Below, piece after piece: positions 52,417 to 64,000 of a stretch of 64,000 nt of DNA. A program made the translations under genes and the position numbers. The notes beneath the pieces were generated by a model. That model was given only the letters and a program-made list of their open reading frames with translations. It was not told the DNA's origin and searched no databases. The stretch is from the NCBI RefSeq assembly GCF_030435805.1, contig NC_081308.1, positions 131,360,936 to 131,424,935 of the forward strand. Direction: 5' to 3'. This stretch comes from Mustela lutreola (lineage: Eukaryota; Chordata; Mammalia; Carnivora; Mustelidae). Numbering within the stretch: position 1 is the stretch's first letter; each line of letters starts with the position of its first letter.

Positions 52417-53068
52417 TGCCCCAGCCCTCCCTCTCCTCCTCCCCCCCCACCTCCTTCCCAGCCATCACTGGGGGTTCCACTTTCATCAGGCTGCCTGAAG
52501 GAGCTGCCAGCCCCCCACCCCAGCAGGTCCACAAAACAAAAAGACAACAATTGGCAAGCACAGAAAAGGGGGAAAAAACAAACCCACAAAACTCAGGGGT
52601 GCCTTTGTCTACAAATAACCAAGGCCTCCGGCAGGGGCGAGACTGTGAACAGCTTCAAAGCCCGGCATTCTCTTGTGCTTAGGACAGTCCTCTTGACCTC
52701 TGATTTCTAGCTGGACTTTTCCTGTCCCCAAGCACCCACGCTGAGAGCTCTGGGGGGTGCGCGTGTGCGTGCGTATATGTGCCTGGGCCTGTGTTGCGCA
52801 CAAATGGCCCACACGAAGCTGAAGGGGGGCCTGCGACAGGCCTGCCCCTGCACCATGCCTACTGTTGACGCGGTCACCAAACTCGGAGAGCAGGAAGTAG
52901 CCGACAGAGAGAAGCGTCCCTTCTCCTGGGGGTTTCTCTCTGGTCACAAAGTCCTGTGCGCACGCACGGACACACACTAGATTCTAAGGGAGAGCAGGGA
53001 ATGGGTGTCTTGGGAGGCTCACTGGACCTGGGCTGGGTCGGGGGGCCCGCCCCGGAGTGCGGCGGGGC

Positions 53069-56000
53069 TCAGACGGTGGTGACGGAGAGCAGAGGGTTGT
53101 AGACCCGCTTGCCATCAGCAGAGCGTGTGCCGTGGGCCAGCATCTCCTGGATGGTGATCCAGTTATCCAGGATCTTCTTGTTCCGCTTCTTCATGGTTTT
53201 GCGGTGGCTCAAGGCGATGATGTTGAGCTCAGCCTTGCTGTCGCCGTTCTGCTGCTCCCTCAGGCACTCCAGCCGGCTCTGCATCATGAACTCGCGCCGC
53301 TTCCGCTGCTCCCGCGCCCGGATCAGGTGCTGCTTCCGCTCCTCCTTGCTCCAGTAGCGGCCCATCTTCATCTCGCTCACCGCGTCGTCGTCCGTGGTCA
53401 TGCCGCTGCGCTCCTCGCGGATCTTCAGGGCCCGAGCTTTGAGGAGGCGATCGCGCACGGGCCGCTTGGCCACATAGCGGGTCCCGTCGCTGCGCACCTT
53501 GACCTTCCACTCCATGCGGGGTGCTTCGGGGGCCACTGCGGCCCCGCCCACGCGAGGGCCTGCAGCCAGACTCAAGGGGCCCTGGCCCAGCTCCTCCAGG
53601 CTGCGCGGCGGGGCCAGCTGTACGCAGCTGTGGTAGTGCTCGGCCTCCTGGCCCTGGCCGCGGTGGCGCCGAGACAGGTATGGGCTGCCTTCGGGACCCA
53701 CGCGCTCCAGGGTCGCGCCCGTCTTGGGGCTTCGGCGGACACGCTCCTCCGCGTGCTGTCTCCTGCCCACCTCGGGATCCCGGGAAAGAGAGCGGAACTT
53801 GGCGGGGCTCCCCTGCAGGGGGGGTGCCTTGGGGTGGGCGCTGACCACGGGGCCGGAAGGGGTCCGGTTCAAGTTGGAGTTGCCGGCAGCAGCCCGCCGC
53901 AGGGGGCTCTCCAGCGAGGGCTCGGCGAGCAGTGGGGTGCTGCGGCAGCTCTCCCCAGTGTTGTAGGCGCTGGTGCTGTCCTTGTCCGACTTCTCGGGCA
54001 GCTCGGAGATGTCTGACAGCTCGTGCTTCTTGGGCTCCCCGGCAGCCAGGTCGTAGAGACTCTCCTCCTCCAGCAACCAGGCCTTCATGCAGCGCTCCCG
54101 CAGCTGCTGCATCTTCTGCGCCCGCAGGATGTTCCGGCACTTGAACTCCAGGTGCCGCAGCTCCTCCTCCAGCATGGCCATCTCGTGGCCCAGGCTCTCG
54201 TTGCGGTTCACGTCCAGGGCGCTATTGCCACCCGCAGCACGGGGGAAGAGCAGGCCCGGCTGGTTGCCATTCTCCAGATGGCCCTTGATCTCCAGCAGCT
54301 CCCGGTAGCGCTCGTACTCCTCGTCGGTGAGGCCAGGGACGTCGCCTCCGCCCAGCCCCGCCCCCTCTGCCAGCAGCGAGTCCATGCTGAAGTGCAGGTC
54401 CCGGCTCTTACGCAGGGCACCAGGGGTGTTGGCGGCACTGGCGGGCTCGTCCCCCAGAAGGTCGTGCTCGGAGCTCTCCTCGGTGCGGGTGCTCTCATCA
54501 GTGCGGCCCACACCGCTGTCCAGCTCCTGGCTGTTGCTCAGACCCGTGCCCACATCGGGGACCCCTTTCTCCTCTTCATGGCCGAGCTGGGGCAGAAAGA
54601 GGAGTCCCACTCGGTATGGGTCCCGCCGGCCAGGCTTGGGGTCAGAAGGGCCTTCGGGTCCAGCCCATCTACCACATGCCCCAGCCCCCTGGCCCCCCCA
54701 CCCGCCCTGCCTCCTTCCTCACCTGCTGGGCAGGGGGGGATCTCAGCTTCCGTGCACGCAGGTCCCCCTCGTGCTCAGAGCCAAATTCATCCAGAAAGTC
54801 ATCCCGGTCACTGTCCTTCCACCGCTTTGCCAGCTGCAGACACAGAACTTTGCTGTCCCCACTGCTTTAAGGACCGCCCAGGACACAACCCCAGTGGTTG
54901 CCTTTAAGTACCATACCCGGTCTCCTGGTCTCAGGGAGGTTGAATGAACCCAGGCGAGAGGGCAGCCGCAGCACACTCGGTCATCAGAGGCCGGAAGGGG
55001 AAATGGGCCCCAAAGACACGCCCCACCCTCCATCAGCAGCCCCCACAGAAAGCCCGATGCCAGGGGTCCCGGAGGGCCCTGCCGGGTGCACACACACCTG
55101 GCTCTCGGGCCGGGCCACCAGCAGGGAAATGTTGGTGTTCTCCTCCTGGCTCAGAATGGCCACTGCCTCCTCCCGGTTCTGGACGTCCACACCGTTGATC
55201 TGCATGCAACAAGCCAAGGGACCATCACACAGAATGCCAGGGCTGGCTCTGGGGCAGGCCCTACCCTAGTGGAGCGTCCTGGGTTAGGAAAGGCTCTTGA
55301 GCTCTGACAGGATGGAAATGAAGTAGAAGGTGCCCAGGGAGAGGAAGGGGTCCTCATGCCAGAGCAGCACAGACACTCGATGCCAGCAGATCTCCCAAGG
55401 CAGCCGGACCGGAGAGAGAGAAGACCCAGCCCCGGTTTCAGGCACAGCAGGATGTCTAGCCATCGGGCGAGGCTCTTGGCAGGAGAGAGCTGGGACTGGC
55501 TAGGGAGAGGTCAGTGGGCGGCCAGGACATCGGGGCCATGGTCAGGCCTGCCCGCACCGCCCGCACGCACCCACTCACCTGGATGATACGGTCCCCCTCG
55601 CGGATTCGGCCGTCTTTAGCTGCGATGCTATTGGGGTTCACCTGCAAGGCAGATGCATCATGGGGACCTGGCATCCTTCACTCGGGTTCCCTTTTGGGAG
55701 CAAGGGGCAGCCTCACCTTGGGGAGGGGTTTCTGAAGCCAAACTACAATCTCCTGGCTTGCTCCCTCTTCAGCTCAGACTGGAAGCTTCCGAGCTCCAGG
55801 AGGCAGGGACAAAACAGTGGGTCTTGGGCTAGTCACCTCTCCCCAGCACGAGCCAGCTAAAAGCTCCCCAGGCCCAGGCCCCCAGCGGTCTCTCGTAGAC
55901 TCTCGTGCGTGGAAACCTGTTCTTTTCCACGCCAGAGGCCGGGCAAATGCAGGCAATGCAAGTGCAGGAAGCTGAACACTTCCCCGCACTTGGCCCCACC

Positions 56001-58358
56001 CACACCAGCTCTGAGGCTCAATGGGCAGGAAGGTATCCATGCAAAGGTTGACTTAACAAGAATGCGGGCGGCTGGATGCACCATGTCCACCAAGGACAGG
56101 TGGGGAAGAACAACCCTATGAGTTCCAGGGGGTGCTGGCTGCGGGCTGTGGGAAGAAGAGCAAAGCCAGGCCCAGACCTCAGCCTCGCTCCCAGTCCGAG
56201 TCTCCCGGGGAGGATGGCGGGGGCCGAACACGTGCCCCATGATACTAAGCAGGCGCCGCCCCTGGCAGCCAGGGCATTGCGGGCTGCCTTAGAGCCCCGC
56301 ACCGCATGGAAATGCCACAGGGATCGGGGTGGTGTGGGCACTCTTCATGGGGCTGCCGTGTCACCCGCCACCACGATGCCCCGCCCTCCCCACTGCGGGT
56401 GCCAAGTGCAGCCTGGGGGTCCGGCGCCTGAGGAGGAGGCCTGGAGCCCCACCACCTCCTAGAGGGCCCGCCCCCACGCCCCGCCGCCGTACCTCTCCAA
56501 CATAGATGCCCAGGTCCTCCTCCTCGTCCGTGCGGTAGCACACCATCAGGCCGAGCTTGTCCCGGTGGCTGGTCTTATACAGCTCCACCTCCTGCCACAG
56601 CGGGCGCGGGGGAAGCAAAGGGAGAAAGCCCCCAAAACTGGTGAGCACGGAGGCATGCTAGCGGGTGGCAGCCGCGGCCCAGCCCCAACCCCGGCAGCTC
56701 GCCACCGGAAGCAAGTTTCCAGCCTCCAGCTTAGAGGGTCTCTCTTACCATCCCAAGTGGCGCACGTGTGTCGCGGTCTCCCCTGCCAGGAAATGCCCGA
56801 GACACACGCGAGACGCACGGGACACACAGATCACAGACATGCGTGGGACACAGACTCACTGACACAGACTGACTAAGGGACCTCGCCCACGCCCCTCCCC
56901 GACTCAGCCCGATCTGACCCGCCTTGGCCCGTGAGCCGGAGTAGGCAGCCGTGCATCTTGGCCGCTGGGGACAAGGGGAGCCAGGCCTGAGCTGGGCTGC
57001 GGACAGCCGTCCCGGGGCCGGCTCCTGAAGCTGGCTCACCTCATACTCCAGCTCGTCCATGCGGTCTGCCTCCTGCGGGCCGCCCTCCATGAACTCCGCC
57101 GGGTCATAATACTCATGGCTGATGGGGGGGCTGCCCAGGAGAAGTGAGGTCAGGCCAGCCATCTGCTCCTCTAGTGCCCTAGCCCCAGCTCCTGGGCTGG
57201 CCGCTCCCACTGAGCTCAGCATGGAGCCCCTCGTTCTGAGCTACATGCATCCATGCAAAGACCAGGAATGCTTCTTGAACGGGAGTGTGCAGGGCTCTGC
57301 ACGGAGGACAAGGGCATGCCTCGCTCTCCCCACTCCATCCCGCCCTGTCGCCCAGCCCAGCCGGCAGGGTACCCACTTCTCCAAATTGCAGGTGCCACCC
57401 ACCCCACCCCGGCACTGGTCCCGCCCATGCAACGCCCCCAGGAGTTATCCAGGCCCCAGAGGACTGCTAGGGAGTAGAGGAGGACCCACTCTACCTCCAG
57501 GGGCAGCCCTCCTTGCCCCAAAGGCTAAGCGCGGCTGCCAGCGGCCAGGGGCCTCACTCTCTGCAGAGGAGGGCATCCCGGGACCCCCGCCCTGAGGCAC
57601 GGGTTTAGATTAGCGGAATGAGCCACCCGGCCTGGATGAGACGCCCTTCTTCCGAAGGGGCCAGAAAGAAGCCGAAGAGATGGAGGAAGTTCAGAGCAGG
57701 GAAAGGATGGGACAGATAAGGATGTGAGAAGATTCAAGGAAGGATGCTTGAGAGGCAGAAGACGATGGACGGCAGAGAAGACAGGTGGAGGAGGAGGAGC
57801 GGAGGCCCCCAACCTTCCAGGAGCAAGGTCCCGGGAGGGGGAGGGGAGATACCAAAGGGAGCCTGTGTGTGAAGCCTCCCCGGTCCCTGCACCGGCTGCT
57901 GTCCAGCCTGAGGCCGCAGACGCCTCCAGACTGCTGAGCCCTTGGACGTCCCAGTCGGCTCTGGAGGCCAAGCAGCCTGCTTCCTGCCCAAGAGGGCAGG
58001 CCAGGCAGGGTCTCCCTGCCACGCCCAGAGCTGCGGCGACGTAGCCTCTGGGTGGCGTGCCCTCTCTGGAGGCAGGGCCCGGGGCCCTCCTGAGGGCGAC
58101 TCACAGCTCAGATAGGACGTACGGCTCCAGGATGACCATGGGCGGGGTGGGCGGGCGCAGCTTGCCCAGCGCCATGATATGCTCAAAGGTGATGTCGGTC
58201 TGAGTGCCACTGTCCACCAGCTGCAGGTCATGGCATGAGCTGTCCCCCCGGAGGCGGGGGCTGCGTCTCAGCACCTGGATCACTAGAGGCTCCTTGGAGG
58301 AGCGGAGGGCCTCCAGGGTTTGCTCCTGAGACAGCTTGGAGAGCTCCTTCCCGTTCAC
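53069..58358 (-). CDS. PDZD4: PDZ domain-containing protein 4, 3' seven coding exons (partial)
   Basis: Scaffold-type protein with one PDZ domain; its cellular role is poorly defined. The window holds 745 codons from [18 protein letters not shown] to ...LLSVTTV. Exons in transcript order: 58105-58358, 57040-57130, 56493-56591, 55579-55641, 55098-55199, 54723-54833, 53069-54586 (stop at 53069-53071); all phases join and all introns are GT-AG. The PDZ domain spans the exons at 56493-56591, 55579-55641, 55098-55199 and 54723-54833, with the ligand-binding loop LGLMV and [21 protein letters not shown]. The large last exon carries acidic and Ser-rich stretches, a likely coiled-coil part ([20 protein letters not shown]) and a basic C-terminal third. 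The first coding exon (about 20 residues in human, MGCNMCVVQKPEEQ...) was not found and must lie beyond 64,000. Confidence 0.95.
55765..55860 (+). mobile_element. probable LINE-2 fragment in PDZD4 intron
   Basis: CTCAGACTGGAAGCTTCCGA, AGGCAGGGAC and CCCCAGCACGAGCC follow the L2 3' end pattern weakly. Confidence 0.4.
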
Positions 58359-58861
58359 CTGCAGCAGAGACACGCCCCCGTGAGAACCCGCCCGCTGCTC
58401 GGCTCTCCATGGCCAAGTGCGCTCTCCACCCTCATGCCCGGGGGAGCCCCACATCTCAGCCCTACCCCTACATGGTGCTGCCTGGGCCTGAGGGAGCCCC
58501 CAGGACTCCACCCCCACCCTAGAACGTCATCCAGCAGGAGCCCCCCCAGGCTTCGGTCCTCAGTGCTCCTGAGGACCTGCTTCTCCTCCAGGCAGCACAG
58601 AGGCCAGAGCTAGCTTCTAGGAGACCCGCAGCGAGGCCCCCTTGGCAACGACAGCACTTCTGTCGTGCTCATCTGACATCAGGGCTGGAGGAAGACCTGG
58701 ACTCCTCTCCCAGTGGAGTCAGTCCATAACTAGGTTCAGGCAGGAGGGTCAAAAAGAGCACGCAGACGTCAAGGACAGGATCTGTCCTCAAGCCAATGAC
58801 AGAATCACTGAAGACAAAGGGTGACCCCCACAGAGCCCCCTCACATGCCAAGACAACCTAA

Positions 58862-59050
58862 GGGAGGTGCCAATCAAGTGATCCTCGTAAGACAACTGCC
58901 ATTTCTTGGGCGCCCAATATGTCTCCCCTAGACCCTGACCCCAACGCCCCATTGTGCCCTTGAGGAAACCGAAGTCCAGCAAACCGAAGGGAGTGAGTGA
59001 GTCAAGGTCACAAGCTGGGCTGCAGAGTGGCAGGAGCTGGGGAGAAGCCT
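58862..59050 (-). mobile_element. MIR SINE, antisense orientation
   Basis: The reverse-orientation MIR blocks GCCCTTGAGGAAACCGAAGT and GTCAAGGTCACAAGCTGG, followed by GCAGAGTGGCAGGAGCTGG, are clear. Confidence 0.75.
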
Positions 59051-59469
59051 CCGGGGAAGGCTCCCTGAGCAGGGGGCACCTGGCCGGCCTCAGGGGAAGG
59101 GAGAAAGGGAGGCGTGTTTGCAGGCGGAAGCAGAGTCCCCACCAGTCAGCACGAGGAGTGCAGGATGAGGGGACAGGGGCCGCACTTGGGCACCGTGGCC
59201 AGGTTGTCCCAGTCTCCGAATTCCCACAGTGCCATCTGCGTCTCTGGGCGTCTCGGGGATGGGAGCTCTGCAGAGACACGCCCCGTCCGACTGCGAAAGA
59301 GCATCTCCCGGCTGCTATGGAACAGACCAACGCCTGGATGTCATTCCGGGGTCACGGCCATGTCAGAAAAGCAAACAATTACCTATCCACTACTTCCTTC
59401 TGTCCTTGTAGATAAGAAGCTCAGTATTGATGTTTCCCGGCTCCACAAACTTTCCCTGGTCAGAAAACA

Positions 59470-59600
59470 TTTTTTTTTTTTTTTAACCAATCTGGTGTAC
59501 TTAGGCAAGAAACACAGGTTCATTGTAGAACATTTGAAAAATACAGAAAACCATAAGAAGAACACAGAAATCTGCCAAGAAGTTACTAGTTGCCAACTAA
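59470..59600 (+). mobile_element. possible ancient L1 3' UTR fragment
   Basis: A poly(T) tract is followed by TTCATTGTAGAACATTTGAA and AATACAGAAAACCATAAGAA, a motif known from old L1M 3' UTRs. Orientation and extent are uncertain. Confidence 0.35.
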
Positions 59601-59853
59601 AGGTAAGTGCGAGAATGTGGTCAATACCACCGGAGAGACCACAGTGTGGGGGGCAGGGGGCACGGGAGAAATTCGGGAAACTGTGGGCAGGGCAGCGCTG
59701 GAAAGGCTGTGAACAGAGGAAACATCAAGCATGTCCTCAAAGACCCTAGCAGGGCTGGGTGTGAAGCTGTCGGGAAATCTGCGAGCCAGCTATTAAACAC
59801 AGCCATTATCAATAATCTTACAATGGAACGAATTATATTAAAAACAAAGGCAG

Positions 59854-60043
59854 GCGCAGCTGGGTGGCTCAGTGGGTTAAGCCTTTGCCTTTGGCTCAGG
59901 TCATGATCCCAGGGTCCTGGGGTCGAGTCCTGCCTCGGGCTCTCTGCTCAGCGGGGAGCCTACTACCCGCCCTCTGCCTGCCTCTGCCTGCTCTTGATCT
60001 CTCTCTCTGTCAAATAAATAAATAAAATCTTAAAGAAAACAAC
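59854..60043 (+). mobile_element. Can-SINE in PDZD4 intron
   Basis: Near-consensus plus-strand Can-SINE. The AACAAAGGCAG target duplication lies at 59843-59853 and 60044-60054. Confidence 0.95.
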
Positions 60044-61039
60044 AACAAAGGCAGTAAGTACTCCAAGCTCATGACTTTCTAGTTCTACTACACTCTCCTG
60101 TTAGCACTGTTAGCGTGACCGGTGCCTAGTGTGTCTGGCGTGTGCCTGTGTGTCTCTTCCCGGGCTGAGTGACGCCACGGAAATCGGCCACAGCTTCGAA
60201 CGAGGGCTTTTGGTCCTGGACATAAGCCAGCTCCCCACTGCCCTTAAGTCAAGGGCTTCCCTAAAATGTGTAAGGGCTGGGCTGTCAAAGGCTAGGTGTG
60301 CCCCGAGCAGGGCCACAAGTGAGGGCCACAAGGGACATTGAGAAATGCAGGAAGGTCTTTCTCCCTTGAATCCACTGGTTCACCTGCAACCCCGTTGCTA
60401 TGGAAACTGGGTCCAGACAGTGAGGAGGAGAATGCTGGTTGGGCTGGGGCAGGAGGAGGAGGAGGAGGATGGGTGCCCATAGAGGTGAGGTCATCACAGT
60501 GAGGCCTGGGGCACCCAGCAGCTTCCCCTTGACCCACGCGCCTTCAGCTTCCTCTCTCCTCTTCCTCCGTCAGTGGGTGCTCCTGAGCTAAGGAAGAGGA
60601 GCGAGGCAGAGACGGGTCCTGACAAGTTAGAAACAAGCCCCTCCCAGACTGGGTGTGGGCTCCGGACACGGTGGGGAAGCTGGGGCGTGGGGGGGGGGGG
60701 GGGGTTGCGCGGGGATGAGCAAAGCGGCCTGCGGCCAGGCCCACAGTACCGGCCAAGTGCTCTGCAAACACCTGTGCCTGTCCTCCCACCATGAGTTCCA
60801 AAAAGACCACGGGGGACCTGCTCCAGCCTCAACCTGTCTGAACCCAGGATAGCTTGCCCTTCCACGCCCTGCGACTCCCCAGTCACATGCAAATGTTCCC
60901 AGGGGCCCCCTGGGAGGAAGACGTCTGAGACCAATTTCCTTCCTGCTCTCCACCGCCCTCCCCTAATGCCTCCAAGACCCCGTTAGCCATGATCCAAAAT
61001 GGACCAAAGTCCTAAAAGGACAAAGCGAAACTGCCTACC

Positions 61040-61280
61040 TTGGACGTGAGGGGCAATGTCCGCGATGCTGCGACAGAGAATTCTTAAGATGGACACGGGC
61101 CAGCAGGAATGGAAGACACACATCTGACTATGCTAAATGGTAAAACTTCCAAACAAATGACAGAAACACAGTGAAATGACCGGCTAAGAGAGGATCCTTA
61201 CAATGCATAGAACCGATAAAAGATTATCCAAAATACTCCGTAAAGAATTCCAACAAAACCCTAAGAAAACAGACGACACT
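61040..61280 (+). mobile_element. decayed L1 ORF2-like fragment
   Basis: GATAAAAGATTATCCAAAAT, TACTCCGTAAAGAATTCCAA and the preceding A-rich text resemble the ORF2 stretch around CCAGAATATATAAAGAACTC, but with heavy divergence. Confidence 0.4.
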
Positions 61281-63129
61281 GACAGTAGAAAAGCCCGCAC
61301 TCACAGAGGAGCCCCACCACCTCACTAGCCCTCAGGCGAGGGAAGGACAGGCTTGGGGTCAGGCGGCTTCAAATCTGCCTTCTTAAGGGATAAATGTTGA
61401 GGCCACTGAGACGGAGACCCAGGCTGGAGGCAGTACGCCCCGATGCCAGAAGGACGCGCGATACCTTTCCGTACTTGAGAAATGTTTCAGGACGGTCGCA
61501 CGGGGGTGGGGGGGGGCCGGACAGGGACGGGGACAGCCAGGGGCAGGGGAGGCCAGTCCCCTACTTGGAGGGGGACGGAGTACGCTGGAGGCCCGGGTGG
61601 CCGGAGCGGCGGGAGAAAGTGACCTGCCAGCACCAAGAACCACGTCCAGCACGGGACAGGAGGGGCTGCATCTGCAGGGCGGTGGCCTGTGTAGGGTGGG
61701 CGGGAGCCCGGTGACAACAGCAGCCGCGACCCTGTGTGGGGGTCGCCCGTTCTCCTCTTGGACGGCCCTTTCTTCCCCTCCCTCCCCTGCCCCCCCCCCA
61801 CCACGTCCGCCTGGATCCCTCCCTCTCCTCCGTCCCCCCCATGCACCCTTCTTCCCTGCCTCAGCAGCTGCTCATCCCTTCCTGTCCCCTCCTGTCCCCT
61901 ACACCCACTCAAGGACAGGTCCCCACGTGTGTCCACCGGTGCCCAGAGTCACCCTGGCTGCGGAGCAGACACCCGCTGAGGGGCTGCGGCGGGCTCAGCT
62001 GACCCCCCCGGGGAGAAAGTGCGGCGCACGCGTGCGGCCAGCAGCCTGGCCCGGGCCTCGCTCCTTTTCCTCAGGCTCCTCAGGCCCGAGAAGGCCCAGC
62101 AGAGCTCAAAGGCTCATCCCCAGCTCAGAGCAGAAGCCAGGCCCCAGGGGCCCCACCCAAGCTTCCAAAGGGGCCTCCACTCTGCTTCTGGGTCTGTCTC
62201 TCCCACCAGGCCAGGGCACCTGCTTTTGCTTTTTCTTTTTTTTTTTTTTAATTTTTTATATCAAAAATTTTTAGACTCTCTTGGCAGACTCCCCACTGAC
62301 AGCACAGCCCCAGTGAGACAGGGTGCTCGATCGAGAGACCCGTGAGGTCATACATGAGCCACACAGCCAGAAGAAATCCAGAATGAGGGTCGCAGTGGGA
62401 AGGGTCATTTCCACTTCAGGGACCGCACTACCTGCTGGCCATGCCCATTGTCAGAAACTCTCATTATTAGAAGATGTTGCCTTCTCAAGTACAAACCTCT
62501 CTTCTTTGGAACATTCCAGAAGACATCCACTGTGTCTTCCAACACTCCACATACGCCTGAAGCCCACCTGAAATGTCCCCCCGCCACGTCCCATGTGCCA
62601 GGCATTACCCTGCCTTAGCTGGAACCATCTTTCGGCAGCCGATCCTGCTGGCTTCATAGCAAGCAAAACCTCAAGCACCGCCTCGCCCTGAGGCAGACGT
62701 CATGCTCGCTACTCAGAGGAGCTCTCCATGCCCGGATCCATTTCCTGCTGCCCGGATGGGCCCGAGTGGGTTGACCTGAAACCCACAGCTCTAATCCAAT
62801 CCCAGCTGGGCGGGAAGCCGCTTCACTTCCACTGTGGGGAGAGGGGACCCAAGCCTCAAGGCACCCCTTTGCTCAGAGTGGCCCGGGTGGCCCTCACATG
62901 GCCCTGGGGGGCGTGGCCTGGTTCCCGGTCTATGCACCAGCAGAGCACCCAGGTCCCTAGGTCTGCAGGTACCGGAGCACCTTGCCAGCGGGGCCGCCCC
63001 GGGGCCCTAGCGCAGTGGCCACCTCCGAACCCTGATCCTGGCTGGCCGCGTCACCTAGTCACGCACTCTCCGTCCGGACCCCCTTCAATCCAGTAAATTT
63101 GCTCTAAGTAATAGATGTTCCTTAACACA

Positions 63130-63460
63130 TTTTCTAGGCTAGTCCATATTGCAGTAAGCATTAGTACTTCATTCCTTTTATGGCCGAATAACATTCCATT
63201 ATATGCCAGAATATTCCTTTATATGGAAGGACCACATTTTGTTTACCCATTCATCTGTCAATAGATACTGGATTGTTCCCACTTCGTGGCACCGTGAATA
63301 TCTGAGTATTCGTGTGCAAGCGTTTGAGACCCTGTTTTCTAATCTCTGGGCTGTACGTGTAGGAGTAGAAATGCTGAGCCCTACACTCCTACATTTAACT
63401 CAGTCAGGTACCAGCACTATTTTTAAGGCCGACAACTTCACAACTATCTTAAGCACTGAG
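63130..63460 (-). mobile_element. old LINE-1 3' region, antisense
   Basis: GCATTAGTACTTCATTCCTT, GAATAACATTCCATTATATG and CCATTCATCTGTCAATAGAT match the reverse complement of the L1 3' end. Confidence 0.8.
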
Positions 63461-63538
63461 TGTCTACCTAATTAAAGCACACAGCTGCCCTACCACAGTC
63501 TTCCAGTAACATGCCTGTTTCTCAAAAAAGATATAATG

Positions 63539-63655
63539 GGGCGCCTAGGTGGCTCAGTGGGTGAAGTGTTGAACTCTTGGTTTTGCTCAGGTTGTGATCT
63601 CAGGGACTCGCCCTCTGCGCCTCCTACCCCTCAAACAAATAAATAAAATTTTTAA
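63539..63655 (+). mobile_element. Can-SINE, internally deleted
   Basis: The head GGGGCGCCTAGGTGGCTCAG and the tail CAAACAAATAAATAAAATTT are present, but the central and CT-rich parts are largely missing. Confidence 0.88.
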
Positions 63656-63838
63656 AAAGATTTTATTTATTTATTTGACAGATAGAGATCACAGGTAGGC
63701 AGAGAGGCAGAGAGAGAGGAGAAAGCAGGCTCCCTGCTGAGCAGAGAGCCCGATGCGGGGCTCGATCCCAGGACCCTGAGATCATGACCTAAGTAGAAGG
63801 CAGAGGCTTTAACCAACACTGAGCCACCCAGGCACCCC
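63656..63838 (-). mobile_element. Can-SINE
   Basis: Near-consensus minus-strand Can-SINE abutting the tail of the plus-strand copy. A small insertion (AACA) lies in the CTTTAACCAACACTGAGCCA block. Confidence 0.94.
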
Positions 63839-63849
63839 AAATAAATAAA

Positions 63850-64000
63850 TTTTTAAAGATTTATTTCTTTATTTTTGAGAGAGTGAGCCAGCAAGTTAAC
63901 ACAAGCAGGAGGGGCGGAGGGATAGGAAAAGAGAAACTCAAACAGACTGCACTGACTGGAGAGCCCCATGCAGGGCTCGATCTCACGACCCTGAGATCAA
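63850..64000 (-). mobile_element. older Can-SINE, cut by window edge
   Basis: Minus-strand Can-SINE with a T-rich tail, a GAGAGAGTGAGCCAGCAAGT middle and a GGGCTCGATCTCACGACCCT block. The head lies beyond the window. Confidence 0.85.

Larger units (their letters stand above)
52015..53068 (-). other. PDZD4: PDZD4 3' UTR
   Basis: From the PDZD4 stop to the polyadenylation signal at 52032-52037 on the minus strand there are about 1,050 bases without a coding match. The stretch includes the decamer repeat at 52361-52416. Confidence 0.65.
58359..64000 (-). other. PDZD4: PDZD4 intron (to missing first exon) with repeats
   Basis: No coding exon is found here. Content: MIR at 58862-59050, an old L1-like fragment at about 59470-59600, a Can-SINE at 59854-60043, a poly-G run near 60690-60703, decayed L1 at about 61040-61280, GC-rich sequence at 61.4-62.2 kb, a T-rich patch at about 62230-62270, L1 at 63130-63460 and three SINEs at the end. 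If an alternative PDZD4 promoter lies in the GC-rich part, I cannot identify it. Confidence 0.6.

Noticed and set aside
53057-54016. Plus-strand open frame opposite the last PDZD4 exon
   Set aside because: It is the complement of a GC-rich coding exon; the sense strand encodes a recognised protein.

Overview
This is vertebrate, and specifically carnivore, genomic DNA. Can-SINEs (the tRNA-Lys-derived SINEs of Carnivora) occur at least 24 times, and several end with the tail typical of caniforms and common in mustelids, so a weasel, otter or badger-like species is my best guess. The gene order PLXNB3 > SRPK3 > < IDH3G | SSR4 > < PDZD4 is that of mammalian Xq28, so this is X-chromosome sequence. 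No bacterial, viral or CRISPR features were seen.

Layout. Bases 1-12,860 hold no host gene. They are a stack of LINE-1 copies inserted into one another and peppered with Can-SINEs. Two old plus-strand L1s (about 2,580-6,690 and 6,740-12,860) each carry a younger L1 inside them. The younger one at 7,835-11,052 has the inverted 5' half expected of twin priming. Bases 12,860-17,700 are GC-rich, with MIR and L2 relics and a candidate PLXNB3 promoter and noncoding first exon.

From 17.7 kb the window is gene-dense. PLXNB3 (+) has 34 coding exons and an intact 1,894-residue frame. SRPK3 (+) has 15 exons and 567 residues, behind a muscle-type MEF2/E-box/TATA promoter. IDH3G (-) has 13 exons, one only 12 nt long, and 392 residues. 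SSR4 (+) has 6 exons and 173 residues. PDZD4 (-) has its last seven coding exons here; its first coding exon lies beyond the right edge. In every gene the exon phases join without a break, and all splice sites I placed are GT-AG.

The genes do not form a pathway. PLXNB3 is a semaphorin receptor, SRPK3 a muscle SR-protein kinase, IDH3G the regulatory subunit of mitochondrial NAD-isocitrate dehydrogenase, SSR4 a subunit of the ER translocon-associated protein complex and PDZD4 a PDZ protein. Their compact arrangement does matter: SRPK3 and IDH3G end tail to tail within about 50 bp, and IDH3G and SSR4 share one CpG-island bidirectional promoter. I found no convincing undescribed system. The items most worth checking are the nested and inverted L1s, the IDH3G microexon, the SSR4 tandem acceptor, a G-rich decamer repeat in the PDZD4 3' UTR and the candidate PLXNB3 promoters.
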